A DNA stretch of 62,886 nt from Candidatus Bathyarchaeota archaeon (GCA_003601775.1 PIYN01000016.1:1-62886), one strand, 5' to 3'; numbered from the stretch's first letter, positions 8,782 to 18,040 are shown. Numbers and translations: made by a program. The notes: generated by a model not told the origin, from the letters alone.

Positions 8782-9741
8782 TTGGAGTTCAAGGATGTCT
8801 ATCTTGCAGGGAGGAGGCTTCAGGGCCTCGTGAGGAGGACGCCGTTGGAGTACTCCCCCTTCTTCAGTGAGGTCTGCGGCGGGGAGGTCTACCTGAAGCT
8901 GGAGAACCTCCAGCTCACGGGGGCCTATAAGGTGAGGGGGGCGTTGAACAAGATGCTCCAGCTGAGCGAGGAGGAGCGGGGGAGGGGCGTCGTCACGGCC
9001 TCCTCTGGGAATCACGCCCAGGGCGTCGGCTACGCGGCGAGGATGCTCGGGGTGAGGGCGACGGTCGTCGTCCCCCGGAACACCCCGAGGACGAAGATCG
9101 AGGCGATCAGGAGGTACGGCGTCGACCTGATCGTCCATGGGGAGATCTACGACGAGGCTGAGTTGAAGGCGCGGGAGCTGGAGAGGGAGTTGTCTAAGGT
9201 CTATATCTCCCCCTACAACGACTATGACGTCATAGCCGGGCAGGGGACGGTGGGCCTCGAGATGTGGGAGGAGAAGAGCGGCCTCGACGTCGTCCTCGTC
9301 CCTGTTGGTGGAGGGGGGCTCCTCTCGGGGGTCGCCGTCGCCCTGAAGAGCCTCAACCCCGAGGTGGAGGTCCTCGGCGTCCAGTCGAAGGCCTCCCCCG
9401 TGATGTATGAGTCCTTCAGGCGGGGGGAGATCGTGGAGGTGCCGATGGAGGAGTCGGTCGCAGAGGCCCTCCATGGAGGCATCGAGAAGGGGTCGGTCAC
9501 CTTCGAGATCGTGAGGGAGCTCGTCGATGACATCCTCCTGGTGGAGGAGGGGGAGATAAGGAGGGCGATCGCCCTCTTCCTTGAGCATCACCACCAGGTT
9601 GCGGAGGGGGCTGGGGCTGTGGGCCTCGCCGCCCTGATGACCTACGGGGAGCGGTTCAAGGGGCGTAGGGTCGGCGTCGTGATCAGCGGTGGGAATATAG
9701 ACATATCGCTATTGAGGGAGATACTCCTCGAGGGTCGTTGA
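8782..9741 (+). CDS. ilvA: Threonine/serine dehydratase, PLP-dependent
   Basis: 319 residues from TTG 8782, with a weak gggat upstream. Fold-type II PLP enzyme: Schiff-base lysine in LTGAYKVRGAL near residue 55, substrate loop SSGNHAQGVGYAA near 80, and the phosphate-binding glycine loop VGGGGLLSG near 177. It ends after the catalytic core, with no C-terminal ACT regulatory domain, so it resembles the short catabolic (TdcB-like) or archaeal form rather than allosteric IlvA. It deaminates threonine to 2-oxobutyrate, the entry to isoleucine synthesis, or serine to pyruvate. Serine racemase activity is an alternative within the family. Followed by pdaD after 37 nt on the same strand. Confidence 0.92.
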   Translation: MEFKDVYLAGRRLQGLVRRTPLEYSPFFSEVCGGEVYLKLENLQLTGAYKVRGALNKMLQLSEEERGRGVVTASSGNHAQGVGYAARMLGVRATVVVPRNTPRTKIEAIRRYGVDLIVHGEIYDEAELKARELERELSKVYISPYNDYDVIAGQGTVGLEMWEEKSGLDVVLVPVGGGGLLSGVAVALKSLNPEVEVLGVQSKASPVMYESFRRGEIVEVPMEESVAEALHGGIEKGSVTFEIVRELVDDILLVEEGEIRRAIALFLEHHHQVAEGAGAVGLAALMTYGERFKGRRVGVVISGGNIDISLLREILLEGR

Positions 9742-9778
9742 GGGGTGTGGGGTAGATCCGCCTCCGGAGTGGGATGAT

Positions 9779-10318
9779 GTGTTGTCTGGCCGAGGAGGGG
9801 TCGATAGGCTGAGGTTGCTGCCCAAGTACTATCTCGTCGTCTCAGGGGCGGCCCTCAGCCCCGTCTCCCCCCTGAACGCCTTCGATGGGGCGCTGAAGGC
9901 GGCGGGGATCCATAATACGAACCTCGTGGCGGTCTCATCTATACTCCCGAGGGGGGTCGTCCACTTGGAGCTCAATAGGGAGGAGTTAGCCTCCTTCTTC
10001 GAGCCCGGGGAGATCCTCTTTGTCGTCCAGGCGGTCAGGATGGGGAGGGAGGGGGAGTACCTCTCAGCCGGGTTGATGTGGGGCGAGGGGGTAACGTCCA
10101 ACGGCCTTGTCGTCGAGCACACCTCCTCCAGGGAGGGGCCTTCAAGGGAGGAGTTGGAGGAGGTGAGAAGGGAGGTGGTGGAGGCGCTGAGGTCGAAGTT
10201 CCAGGAGGGGGTGCGCATCAGGGGCATCAGGACGAAGGAGCCCAGGTTCAAGGTGGCCGAGGTCCTCGTCCCCGAGGGGATGTATGGGTGCGCCCTCGTA
10301 GCCCTCATCCTCTGCTGA
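9779..10318 (+). CDS. pdaD: Pyruvoyl-dependent arginine decarboxylase
   Basis: 179 residues from GTG 9779; TTG 9782 is an alternative and ggagtggg lies upstream. The family's self-processing site is VAVSSILP, where cleavage between Ser53 and Ser54 would generate a beta chain and a pyruvoyl-capped alpha chain. Flanking features are VVSGAALSPVSPLNAFDGAL and the C-terminal GMYGCALVALIL. The enzyme converts arginine to agmatine, the first step of archaeal polyamine synthesis, including modified tRNA cytidines (agmatidine) that need agmatine. It may share a transcript with the dehydratase upstream. Length matches the Methanocaldococcus-type enzyme. Confidence 0.93.
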   Translation: MLSGRGGVDRLRLLPKYYLVVSGAALSPVSPLNAFDGALKAAGIHNTNLVAVSSILPRGVVHLELNREELASFFEPGEILFVVQAVRMGREGEYLSAGLMWGEGVTSNGLVVEHTSSREGPSREELEEVRREVVEALRSKFQEGVRIRGIRTKEPRFKVAEVLVPEGMYGCALVALILC

Positions 10319-10332
10319 GCAGCCGTTGACCC

Positions 10333-10734
10333 CTACCAGGTCTCGGTGCTCAGACCTACCACCCTTCTGAAGTGCCCCACATTCCTCGTCACGAGGGTAT
10401 AACCGCCGGCTAAGGCTATCCCCGCTATTATCGCATCCCTCAGGCCGATGGGCATCCCCTTCCTCAATAGCTCCGAGAAGACCTCCCCCGCCCTCCGAGC
10501 GCCCTCTAAGTTCAAGTCAAGAACCTTGATGGAACTCAGTAGATCATCGGCTTCCTTAAGGTTCTTAGAAGCCTCGCGGGACCTAAAGGCGCCCAGATAT
10601 ATCTCGAAGGCATTCATCGACGTTGTTGAGACCTCCACCCCTGAGGAGTCGTACTCCTCAGCCCTCTCAAGAGCCTCTGGATGTCCTCTCAGTAGCGCCA
10701 CCAGGAAGTCTGTGTCCAAGCAGATCCTCCTCAT
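10333..10734 (-). CDS. vapC: VapC-type PIN-domain ribonuclease toxin
   Basis: 133 residues from ATG 10734. The frame extends upstream to 10809, but the PIN fold begins exactly at MRRICLDTDFLVALLRG. Acidic PIN residues are visible: D in CLDTDFL near residue 6, E in MNAFEIYLGA near 43, D in LRDAIIAGIAL near 98, and a further D/N position in the TRNVGHF region. VapC toxins cleave RNA, often initiator tRNA, unless bound by VapB. The gene starts inside the last 68 nt of the antitoxin gene, so the two are co-translated. Convergent with pdaD. Confidence 0.88.
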   Translation of the reverse strand: MRRICLDTDFLVALLRGHPEALERAEEYDSSGVEVSTTSMNAFEIYLGAFRSREASKNLKEADDLLSSIKVLDLNLEGARRAGEVFSELLRKGMPIGLRDAIIAGIALAGGYTLVTRNVGHFRRVVGLSTETW

Positions 10735-10963
10735 ACCTCCTCCAAGCCTCCGAGATCTCTCCGAAGATCCGCCTCTCCTCCTCGTCATCCATGTCCCATG
10801 CCCCGGCAAAGCTCTTCAAGGGCCTCCTCGGAACGCCGGAGCATAACCTAAGGATCACGTCGGTGAAGGACTCCCCCTTCCTCTTCAGAGAGGCAAGCCT
10901 CCTGTAGGCCTCATCTGAGAGGCTGATCGTCCTGTAACCCACCTCCAACACCAATCTATACAC
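10667..10963 (-). CDS. vapB: VapB-type antitoxin (DUF217-like)
   Basis: Up to 98 residues. The core RTISLSDEAYRRLASLKRKG followed by ESFTDVILRL is the short ribbon-helix-helix-like motif of archaeal VapB antitoxins of the DUF217 type, with an acidic toxin-binding tail (DMDDEEERRIF). The start is unsure: GTG codons at 10963, 10951 and 10942 and TTG codons between are possible. A TATA-like ttatat at 10976-10983 favours a leaderless start near 10942-10954. Its C-terminus overlaps vapC in another frame by 68 nt, unusually long for a VapBC pair. Confidence 0.78.
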   Translation of the reverse strand: MYRLVLEVGYRTISLSDEAYRRLASLKRKGESFTDVILRLCSGVPRRPLKSFAGAWDMDDEEERRIFGEISEAWRRYEEDLLGHRLPGGATERTSRGS

Positions 10964-11059
10964 AGAAAATACACAGATATAAGACTTATGAGACTAAGAA
11001 GAGCCCCCGATACTTAGAGGAAATGAGCCGGTCTAAGGGAGCAGAGAAAAATAGGGAGG

Positions 11060-12493
11060 CTACTCCCCTGAGCCCTTGATCTTCGAGATCTCCTCCTTCC
11101 ACTTCGTCCCCAGGAACTTCCCTATCCCAGAGGAGTCTATGGGCCCGACGAGGACCCTCCACCCCGTCAGGTCCTCGATCTCCCCGCTGATCCTGGCGGC
11201 TCTCCCAGGGATGATGAGGAGCCTGTGCTTCACCAGGTCCCCCACCTTGAAGTTCCTTACGGCCTCTGCCACGGTATCCGCCGTCAACTTCCTCCCCGCG
11301 ATAGCGCTCTCCACGGAGATCCCCTCCGAGTCCACGACGAGGAGGTAGGCATCCGCCTTCGCGCTCTGGACATCTGAGGCGACCGTGTAGTAGGTCAGGG
11401 CGAAGTTTGTGGTGAACATCACCGGAGACCACTCATCGGGCTCCCCGAAGGTCCTCACCCCCGGCTCCACGGAGACGGGCTTCCTCGGGTCCGTGTAGAT
11501 GTTCTGCCTCAGGATCACCACAGGGAGGAGAGCCCACCCGCTGAGGGTGTGCATGATGAGGAGGTCTGCGTAGCGGACGATGAGCATCGAGGCGAGGTAG
11601 GACTCCTTCCACTCATTCAGCGTCGGGTCCTCCTCCCTCCTCGACCAAGCGACGATGGGGGCACCGAGGAGCGGGAAGCCGAGGGCCTCGTCACCCTCCC
11701 TTATCGCGCTGAGACGGAGCATCGTGAAGTTATCCAAGGTATCGGCCAGTCCCTCATCGGCATAGGTCCCCGGGTCCAGGACGAGGTCCTCAACCCCATA
11801 CTTGAGGAGCGTCGTAGTCAGGGACCTGAGGAGCTTAACGTCGTTCGGAGCCGAGACGACGAGGGGGCACTTGTACATGAGGGCGAGGTCCGCCATCTCC
11901 CCCCAGTTATCCCTCGTCGCGGCGTAGATGAGGGGCCTCCTCTCGCCGACGACCGCGAGTCCCTGCTCCATGACGCTGGGGTTCAAGGAGCAGAGGATGA
12001 GGGGTAGATCTGTGGTCTCCGCCGTCTTCTTCACGGCCCACTCAAACCTCCTCGGGTCGTTCGAGGAGGAGCGAACGGCGATCATATCGAGATAGAGCTT
12101 CATCCCGATGTACTCGTAGCAGAAGTTGGAGGTCTTCTCCACCCTCTCCACGAGGACCCCCTCCTCCATCTCATCAGAGACGTCTATGGCTATCGCCGTG
12201 GGATGGAAGTAGGTGAACTCGTGTCGATGGACGACGTACTCCCCCCCGATGACGACCTTGCGGTCGCCGACCCCCACCTCAACGCCCCTCACAGGGGGCT
12301 TAAGGAGGTCCCATAGCTTCTCGAACTGGGGTCGATACTTCTCCTCCAGCAACACCGGGCACTGCTGGAGCGTCGCCTCCCTCGCGACAAGTTTGGCCGC
12401 GAAGGACATGCAGTTAGGCTCCCCACATTTCTTACAGTTCGTCCTGGGCAGGAGCTTGTACACATCTATCGGGCTTAACTCCTTCGCCGGCAC
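11060..12493 (-). CDS. cdhE: CO dehydrogenase/acetyl-CoA synthase gamma subunit (corrinoid Fe-S protein, large)
   Basis: 477 residues. The N-terminal 4Fe-4S motif is TNCKKCGEPNCMSFAAKL, with a following cysteine in QQCPVLL, typical of CdhE/AcsC. A TIM-barrel and a C-terminal corrinoid-binding region follow. With CdhD it forms the corrinoid protein that carries the methyl group from tetrahydromethanopterin to the acetyl-CoA synthase. It is the last gene of the cdhABCDE operon; the GTG start lies 13 nt after cdhD and has GGAGGGG upstream. No cooC/acsF-type maturation ATPase is found in or next to the operon. Confidence 0.95.
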   Translation of the reverse strand: MPAKELSPIDVYKLLPRTNCKKCGEPNCMSFAAKLVAREATLQQCPVLLEEKYRPQFEKLWDLLKPPVRGVEVGVGDRKVVIGGEYVVHRHEFTYFHPTAIAIDVSDEMEEGVLVERVEKTSNFCYEYIGMKLYLDMIAVRSSSNDPRRFEWAVKKTAETTDLPLILCSLNPSVMEQGLAVVGERRPLIYAATRDNWGEMADLALMYKCPLVVSAPNDVKLLRSLTTTLLKYGVEDLVLDPGTYADEGLADTLDNFTMLRLSAIREGDEALGFPLLGAPIVAWSRREEDPTLNEWKESYLASMLIVRYADLLIMHTLSGWALLPVVILRQNIYTDPRKPVSVEPGVRTFGEPDEWSPVMFTTNFALTYYTVASDVQSAKADAYLLVVDSEGISVESAIAGRKLTADTVAEAVRNFKVGDLVKHRLLIIPGRAARISGEIEDLTGWRVLVGPIDSSGIGKFLGTKWKEEISKIKGSGE

Positions 12494-12506
12494 CTCCGAC
12501 CCCTCC

Positions 12507-13715
12507 CTATATCTTCAGCGTCACCCAGTCCACGGGCTCCATCTCCTTCCTCCCGCCCATCAGCTCGTCTATGACGGCCTTCAGCGTCTGAACCGCCGCG
12601 GGGTGCATCATCATGAAGTAGTCCACCCCGGCGAGGAGGAGGGTGAGGCCCGTCGTCACCTCCCAGAGCGGCCCCCTAAGGAGCTTCGGCTCCCACTGGG
12701 GGTCCATCGTCATCCAAGCCTCCCGGGCCGCCCAGGCATTCGTCGTCCCCGAGGAGAGGGGGTGCTGGAGCTCCGGGTCGCCTCGGAGGGCGGCGAGCCG
12801 CGCCCGCTCCATCACAGTAAAGGCATAGTCCAGGCCGTAGCCGAGGGCGCCCGTCGTAGTATCCATGACGATCTGCTCCCTCGGGAGGAACTCGTAGAGC
12901 TTCCTGTTCAGCTCCCTCGCATGGTTCACGTCCATGGAGGTGAAGGCGATGACTGTGTGACCGTACTTATTTATGATCTTGGCCGTCTTCTCTATATCCA
13001 TGTCCAGGGTGACGGAGTTGAAGAGGATGCGCTCCCCCTCCGTCGCCTCGGCGATCTTCTCGAAGACCTTCAGGTCCTTCACGGGGTCGCCACACCCCCC
13101 CACGGTGATCGGAACATCCACTGCATCAAGGACGGCCTCCACGGTCTTCAGGGCGTCCTCCGGCGAGGTATCATCGATGAGGGGATCGATGCTAATGAGG
13201 TGGAGGTTCACCATCTCAGCCCCGAACTTCTCGATGCAGAGCCTCGCCCAAGCCGCCGGGTCATCTCGGACCTCCTGGACGTGCATCTTCACGGCCTTCG
13301 CGAGGGGGACCTTCGGGGTGTCGAAGACGTCGAAGGCTATGACGGGCTTATGCGGAGTGGAGGTGTGGAAGAGGTAGAAGGCCGGGGCGGTCTCCCCTCC
13401 GATGACGATGGATCGGCCCCTCGTCCCCCCCTCAGCCCTCGTTGCACCCAACTTCACCTCCACTATCCTCCCCGTATACTCCAGCTTCGGCGGGGCATAC
13501 TCCACCTCTATCAGCTTCGCCGGTTTCTCCTCCGGTGGGGCCATCCTCGGGATGACCCTCACCCTACCCGGGAGGAGCTGGAGCTCCAGCTCATCGAAGT
13601 CCAGCTCGATGTCCTCCAACTCAATCTCAGAGGCCTTGGCGAGCATCTCCAAGAGCTCTGTCGTGAGGCGTATCACGGGCTTCCTATCCTTCTTCTCCTC
13701 CTTCAAGGAGCTCAC
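12507..13715 (-). CDS. cdhD: CO dehydrogenase/acetyl-CoA synthase delta subunit (corrinoid Fe-S protein, small)
   Basis: 402 residues with the CdhD N-terminus (IELEDIELDFDELEL) and a TIM barrel containing FDVFDTPKVPLAKAVK, TVGGCGDPVKDLKVFEK and TTTGALGYGLDYAFTVMER. It partners CdhE in methyl transfer from methyl-H4MPT. The GTG start overlaps the cdhC stop in a GTGA tetranucleotide, implying translational coupling. Length and residue pattern match the archaeal form rather than bacterial AcsD. Confidence 0.95.
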   Translation of the reverse strand: MSSLKEEKKDRKPVIRLTTELLEMLAKASEIELEDIELDFDELELQLLPGRVRVIPRMAPPEEKPAKLIEVEYAPPKLEYTGRIVEVKLGATRAEGGTRGRSIVIGGETAPAFYLFHTSTPHKPVIAFDVFDTPKVPLAKAVKMHVQEVRDDPAAWARLCIEKFGAEMVNLHLISIDPLIDDTSPEDALKTVEAVLDAVDVPITVGGCGDPVKDLKVFEKIAEATEGERILFNSVTLDMDIEKTAKIINKYGHTVIAFTSMDVNHARELNRKLYEFLPREQIVMDTTTGALGYGLDYAFTVMERARLAALRGDPELQHPLSSGTTNAWAAREAWMTMDPQWEPKLLRGPLWEVTTGLTLLLAGVDYFMMMHPAAVQTLKAVIDELMGGRKEMEPVDWVTLKI

Positions 13716-15112
13716 TTCTCCCTCATCGGCTTAATTATCATCTTCTTGACCTTCAGCCTCGCCCCCTTCAGGATGATCTTCACGTTCATCCCCGCGGGCA
13801 GCCCCGCCATGGGCAGGCCCTCCATGGAGACCTCGAGGGCCGGGCCCTCCTCAGGCCTCTCAGCCTCGACGGCGGCCTCCTCCGCCGGCATCTCCTTCCA
13901 TCTCTCGACGACGGGGTGCCCCCTGGCGATGAGGAACTCCCTCAGCTCATCGAGGTTGGAGACGTCCTCCTCCGTCGCGATCTTGTCCACGAGATCGGGG
14001 GGGATGAAGTCCTTCACCCTCTCCTTCACGGACTTCGGGAGCCAGACGACCCTGCTCCAGCCCCCATCCGCCTGGAGGAACTTCTTGGAGCGCATGTACT
14101 CGATGGAGAGGCCGTGGAAGCCGTCGACCTGCCGTCCCCCGGCCGTCGCGTCGGCGATCGTCGTGAAGGTGAGGCCGTTCACCGTCTCCCCCCTGAAGTT
14201 CCTATCGACGATGCCGAAGCCGTCGACCTCTGGGATGTAGAAGGCGCAGCCCTCGAAGCAGCCACAGGAGGTATGGGGGTACCCGAAAGCGGTGTAGAGC
14301 CAGACCCTCGTGATCTCCCCGAGGGACTTATCCCTCACCGCCTTATTTGCGCCCTCATACTCCCCCTTCACGGGGTCGAGGCACTTCCCCTTCGGGATCG
14401 CGAAGATCGGCCCCTTGGGGTCGACCCTCGCCGCGGCCCGTCCATCGAACCAGCTGATGGCGCCGCAGTTCGCGTACCTCTGGGGGGTGATGACGCAGAC
14501 GTGGGTGGGGGCGAAGGATTGACAGAGGGTGCAGCCATAGAAGGTATCAACCTCCTCGTCCGTGAGACCCCTCGCCCTTGCATCCCTCTCCTGGTAGATC
14601 CTCATCGCCTCCTCGTACATCTCCTTGACCTTCTCCCTGTCCGTGACGAAGATGAACTCGATCTTCTCTATGATGGGTAGCTCGCTCTTGAAGAGGCGCT
14701 CGAGGACCTTCCCGAGGAGCTTGAAGGTGTTGAAGCCCCTTTGGAAGGACTTCTTGCTCAGCCTGAGGTGGATGTCGTAGCGCTGGTTGAGGTGCATGAA
14801 CCCCTCGATGTAGTTGATGTACTCGTGGATGCGTCTCTCTATGACGCCCTCCAGGTCCCTCTCCAGCTCCTTGCCCGCGACCTTGATGTAGATCCCGAAG
14901 GGGTGGTTCTTCCCCTCCTCGAGATCCTTGAGGTCCGGGCCGATGATGGTCACCTTCCCATCCTCGACCTCGTCCATGGGGAAGACCCGGACGAGCTCGA
15001 ACTTGTACTTCTCCCTTGGACCGCCGAGCTCCACCTGCATCTGCCTATACCTGATCCTCTCCCCCTCGTAGATGACGCCTACATCTACGGGGATATCCTC
15101 AAACATGGACAT
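13712..15112 (-). CDS. cdhC: Acetyl-CoA decarbonylase/synthase beta subunit (acetyl-CoA synthase)
   Basis: 466 residues from ATG 15112, which overlaps the cdhB stop in a TGATG junction. A-cluster cysteines are present in FYGCTLCQSFAPTHVC and in SCGCFEGCAFYIPEVDG, matching ACS ligands for the Ni-Ni-[4Fe-4S] centre. The archaeal form lacks the bacterial N-terminal CODH-binding domain, and the length fits that. It condenses CO, a methyl group and CoA to acetyl-CoA, or runs in reverse. The C-terminal ~60 residues are basic and acidic-rich with no motif. Fourth from the end of the operon transcript and tightly packed with its neighbours. Confidence 0.95.
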   Translation of the reverse strand: MSMFEDIPVDVGVIYEGERIRYRQMQVELGGPREKYKFELVRVFPMDEVEDGKVTIIGPDLKDLEEGKNHPFGIYIKVAGKELERDLEGVIERRIHEYINYIEGFMHLNQRYDIHLRLSKKSFQRGFNTFKLLGKVLERLFKSELPIIEKIEFIFVTDREKVKEMYEEAMRIYQERDARARGLTDEEVDTFYGCTLCQSFAPTHVCVITPQRYANCGAISWFDGRAAARVDPKGPIFAIPKGKCLDPVKGEYEGANKAVRDKSLGEITRVWLYTAFGYPHTSCGCFEGCAFYIPEVDGFGIVDRNFRGETVNGLTFTTIADATAGGRQVDGFHGLSIEYMRSKKFLQADGGWSRVVWLPKSVKERVKDFIPPDLVDKIATEEDVSNLDELREFLIARGHPVVERWKEMPAEEAAVEAERPEEGPALEVSMEGLPMAGLPAGMNVKIILKGARLKVKKMIIKPMREK

Positions 15113-15660
15113 CAGCCACTCACCTCCAAATCCTCTATGATCTTGCTTAGATACCCCCTCCACTCCTCGGGGAGGGTGTTGGGGAAGGACCAACTCGCGT
15201 GGGGCTGGTAGAACCTCCCCAGCGAGATCGTCCTCAGATGTGGGGCGAAGTGCTTCAGCCCCGAGAGGAGGAGCCACTCATAGTAGTAGGGGAAGCCGAG
15301 GAGGAGCACCAAGTCATAGGGCCCCTTGCCGTCCAGCCCCTCCCACTCGGGGTCCCTCAGCCTATCGCCGAGGTTGAAGAGGGGAATGGTATAGGCCCCC
15401 TTGAAGCCCCTCCTGATGAACTCCCCTATAAGGTGCCCCGTCACGGCCACCTGCACCTTCCCAGTCCTCCCAAGCCTTATCGCGGAATCTATGAGGTCTC
15501 CGTCCTCCGTCTTCACCTCCATGGCCTTCGACCCCACGATGAGTAGAACCCTCTTGGCCCTCCTCACTATCGCTGAGACAACTCCGGGCTTCGAGATCAC
15601 CAACGCCTTCTTCGGCCCCGGGATCTCAGCCCTCTGCCAGGGCTCCAACCTCGCCGACAT
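15112..15660 (-). CDS. cdhB: CO dehydrogenase epsilon subunit
   Basis: 182 residues from ATG 15660, which overlaps the cdhA stop in TGATG and has GGAG upstream; a GTG three bases earlier is the alternative. It carries the DHS-like nucleotide-binding fold of CdhB (RVLLIVGSKAMEV, DLVLLLGFPYYYEWLLLSGL). In methanogens the epsilon subunit binds the alpha subunit tightly and is thought to help FAD or electron transfer. It is specific to the archaeal CODH complex, which supports an archaeal-type Wood-Ljungdahl pathway. Confidence 0.93.
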   Translation of the reverse strand: MSARLEPWQRAEIPGPKKALVISKPGVVSAIVRRAKRVLLIVGSKAMEVKTEDGDLIDSAIRLGRTGKVQVAVTGHLIGEFIRRGFKGAYTIPLFNLGDRLRDPEWEGLDGKGPYDLVLLLGFPYYYEWLLLSGLKHFAPHLRTISLGRFYQPHASWSFPNTLPEEWRGYLSKIIEDLEVSG

Positions 15661-18011
15661 CACGCTCTCCTCCTGATCAGCCGCTCCAGGAGGGTTGGGT
15701 CAGGGGTCTCAATCTTCCCCTCCTCCCACCCAGCCGCCTTCAAGACCTTCAGGATCTCCGACCTCATCGTGAAGGGTATGTCGGATTCCCTCCTCACGTA
15801 GAGGGGTAGGTCCTCGGGGAGCGTCCCGTAGTAGCGCTTGTGCAGATCGATATAATGTGTCAGTTTTATGGCCCTACCCTTGCTCGTGTCGTTAGGGCGC
15901 ATACAGAGCTTCGCGACCATGACCATCGCCTCTTCGAGGGTCTCGGCGGCGTAGAAGAGGTGCTCAGGGACCGGGCCGACGTAGACCCTCCGCCCTGTCC
16001 TCGCATCGTAGACGTACCAGTCCTCCTCCCGCTCCTTCCTCCCCAGGAGCATCCTCCTGTACTTCGACCCATGGGGACCGACGATGACGGGGACCCCGAG
16101 TCTCCAGAAGCCGGCCGCGATGGAGGCGGCCTTCTGGGACATCGCGCCCCAGGCGACGCCCACGGCACCGACGCGATTGTATATATAGTCGGCGATCTCC
16201 TCGTAATTAGCCCTGAGGGGTCGTTTAGCGAAGATGCTGGCGATCTTTATCGCCGCACCGGATATATGGGAGTTGGAGACGCAGGAGCCTATGTTGAGAA
16301 GCCCCCCCGCGTCGAAGATCCCGGGGTACCGCTCGTAGAGGGTCTCCCCCTCCTCGTTCTTCACCATCGCTATGGACATCGCCGCACACCCCGTAGCCAC
16401 GACGATATATCGGCGCTTCAGGAACTCCTCGGCGAGCCTCGCGACCTCCACCCCGCCACGGGGGTAATTGGCGCAGCCGACGAGGGCGAGGATCCCGGGG
16501 ATCTCCCCCAGGACGATTGACCTCCCCACCTCCCTTATCTCAACATCCTGCACCGCACCCCTCCCAACCCGGATGTTGAAGCGTTCATCGGCTATCTTCT
16601 CCTCGGCAGCCCTGTTCATGAAGCTGATGATGGGGAAGCCCTCGGGACATGCGTGCTCACACCGGGCGCACCCGACGCAGAGGTCGTAGAGGGCGGCGAG
16701 CTTCGAGAAGTCCCCCTGAGACGCCGCCTTGACGGCCTCCTGTATGGGGAGGGTGTTCGGACATGCCCTGACGCACTCAAGGCAGCCCCGACATCTCTTC
16801 GCGGCCTCCTGCACCTCCTCCCTCGTGAGCGTCTTGAACCCCCTCCTCTTGGGGGCGATCCTCAGGACTGCCTCGACGGCGACCTCTCCCACCTTCTTCG
16901 GGTCCAGGATCAGGACGCCGGGGACCTTTCCCTCGGCGAGCTCCTCCACGATCTCCTTCGGGTCCGCGTGGGTCCTGTCGGGTAACCCAAGGCAGCTCTT
17001 CTCGTTCGTGGCGATGACGGGGGCGCCGATCTTCTGGGCCTGCTGTACCACGTCCACCCGGATGCACTGCTCATCAACGACGATGAGGTCTGGGATGCCG
17101 GAGCGGATGAACCTCATCTGCCAGGAGATGGGTCCGATGATCTTCGCCATCTTGTTGTTATACCGGGTCATATCGATGGCGGTGCAGCAGAGCCCCCCGA
17201 CCTCCACCTCCCCGAAGAGGTTCCTCTCCATGAGGTAATCGATGATGTCGACGCTCGGCAGGACGTTGTGGCCTATGACCATGATCACCGGCTTGGACTT
17301 GTCGATAGTCCCAAAGCCTATCTGGGTCATGGGCGCCTCGGGGTCGCCCTTGGGTAGGTCGAGAGATGCGATCTGCACTATGTCGGCGACCTCCATCGCG
17401 ACGTGGTCGAGCATCCCAGCGTGGAAGACCTTAGACTCGAAGTCGATGTTGTCCCCCTCCTGCCCCGTATGACAGGAGGAGACGAGGTGGACGATCTGCG
17501 TCTCAACGTAATCCAGGACGTCCTCCAGATCCCCGATGGTCCTGGGCCTGACACCGCAGACGAGGCGGGTATTGGGGGCCTCGAGATCCGTGTTCATCGC
17601 CACGTCTAGGGGCGTGTCCTCCCCATAGTACTCCTTCAGATGCTCTAACAGGTGCCTCGCGTGGCCCGCGTGGGCCGAGACGCCTATGCAGGCTGCGAGG
17701 AGGACGATTCTCGACTGCTGTGTCGCCATATCGATCCCGCAGGCACCCCGCTTATTCCCTGTCAGGTCGCACTTCCCGAAGGTGCAGAGGCAGCAGAGGT
17801 CGCAGAAGGGCATGTAAAAGGGCCTGTAGCGGCTGAGCAGCTTCCTATCCCAGTCCCTCAGGTCCGTGATGGAGGGGAAGGGCGTCGGCCCCATAGGCTC
17901 CTCCCAGTCCTCCACGTAGAGCCGACCAACGCTGATCTCGAGGCCCTTGAAGGTGCCAAGAGAGGTCTTGACTTCGTCGATCTTCCAACGCAGGTTCTTC
18001 CTTGAGACCAT
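15660..18011 (-). CDS. cdhA: CO dehydrogenase alpha subunit, Ni-Fe
   Basis: 783 residues. N-terminal cluster cysteines lie in FCDLCCLCTFGKCDLTGNKR. Two ferredoxin-type 4Fe-4S motifs in the middle (CRGCLECVRACPN and CVGCARCEHACPEG) are specific to the archaeal subunit. C-cluster residues lie in the flanking CODH domain (for example VSSCHTGQEGDN, GLCCTAIDMTRYNN, GCANYPRGG, GSCVSNSHI). It oxidises CO or reduces CO2 at the Ni-Fe C-cluster. First gene of cdhABCDE. A TATA box 31-40 nt before the ATG, just beyond the mer stop codon, predicts its own transcript with an ~8-nt leader. Confidence 0.96.
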   Translation of the reverse strand: MVSRKNLRWKIDEVKTSLGTFKGLEISVGRLYVEDWEEPMGPTPFPSITDLRDWDRKLLSRYRPFYMPFCDLCCLCTFGKCDLTGNKRGACGIDMATQQSRIVLLAACIGVSAHAGHARHLLEHLKEYYGEDTPLDVAMNTDLEAPNTRLVCGVRPRTIGDLEDVLDYVETQIVHLVSSCHTGQEGDNIDFESKVFHAGMLDHVAMEVADIVQIASLDLPKGDPEAPMTQIGFGTIDKSKPVIMVIGHNVLPSVDIIDYLMERNLFGEVEVGGLCCTAIDMTRYNNKMAKIIGPISWQMRFIRSGIPDLIVVDEQCIRVDVVQQAQKIGAPVIATNEKSCLGLPDRTHADPKEIVEELAEGKVPGVLILDPKKVGEVAVEAVLRIAPKRRGFKTLTREEVQEAAKRCRGCLECVRACPNTLPIQEAVKAASQGDFSKLAALYDLCVGCARCEHACPEGFPIISFMNRAAEEKIADERFNIRVGRGAVQDVEIREVGRSIVLGEIPGILALVGCANYPRGGVEVARLAEEFLKRRYIVVATGCAAMSIAMVKNEEGETLYERYPGIFDAGGLLNIGSCVSNSHISGAAIKIASIFAKRPLRANYEEIADYIYNRVGAVGVAWGAMSQKAASIAAGFWRLGVPVIVGPHGSKYRRMLLGRKEREEDWYVYDARTGRRVYVGPVPEHLFYAAETLEEAMVMVAKLCMRPNDTSKGRAIKLTHYIDLHKRYYGTLPEDLPLYVRRESDIPFTMRSEILKVLKAAGWEEGKIETPDPTLLERLIRRRA

Positions 18012-18040
18012 TTAGGGTTCTACCTTACTTCGATTTTGAG

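Noticed and set aside
8673-8792. ATG 8792 as start of the M28 peptidase
   Set aside because: It would place the start beyond the divergent dehydratase start and upstream of the promoter; residues before TTG 8672 show no family similarity.
12213-14240. Long open frame opposite cdhE/cdhD/cdhC (675 codons, plus strand)
   Set aside because: Translation is low-complexity and His/Arg/Pro-rich, as expected from the antisense of GC-rich coding DNA; the cdh genes on the other strand are unmistakable.
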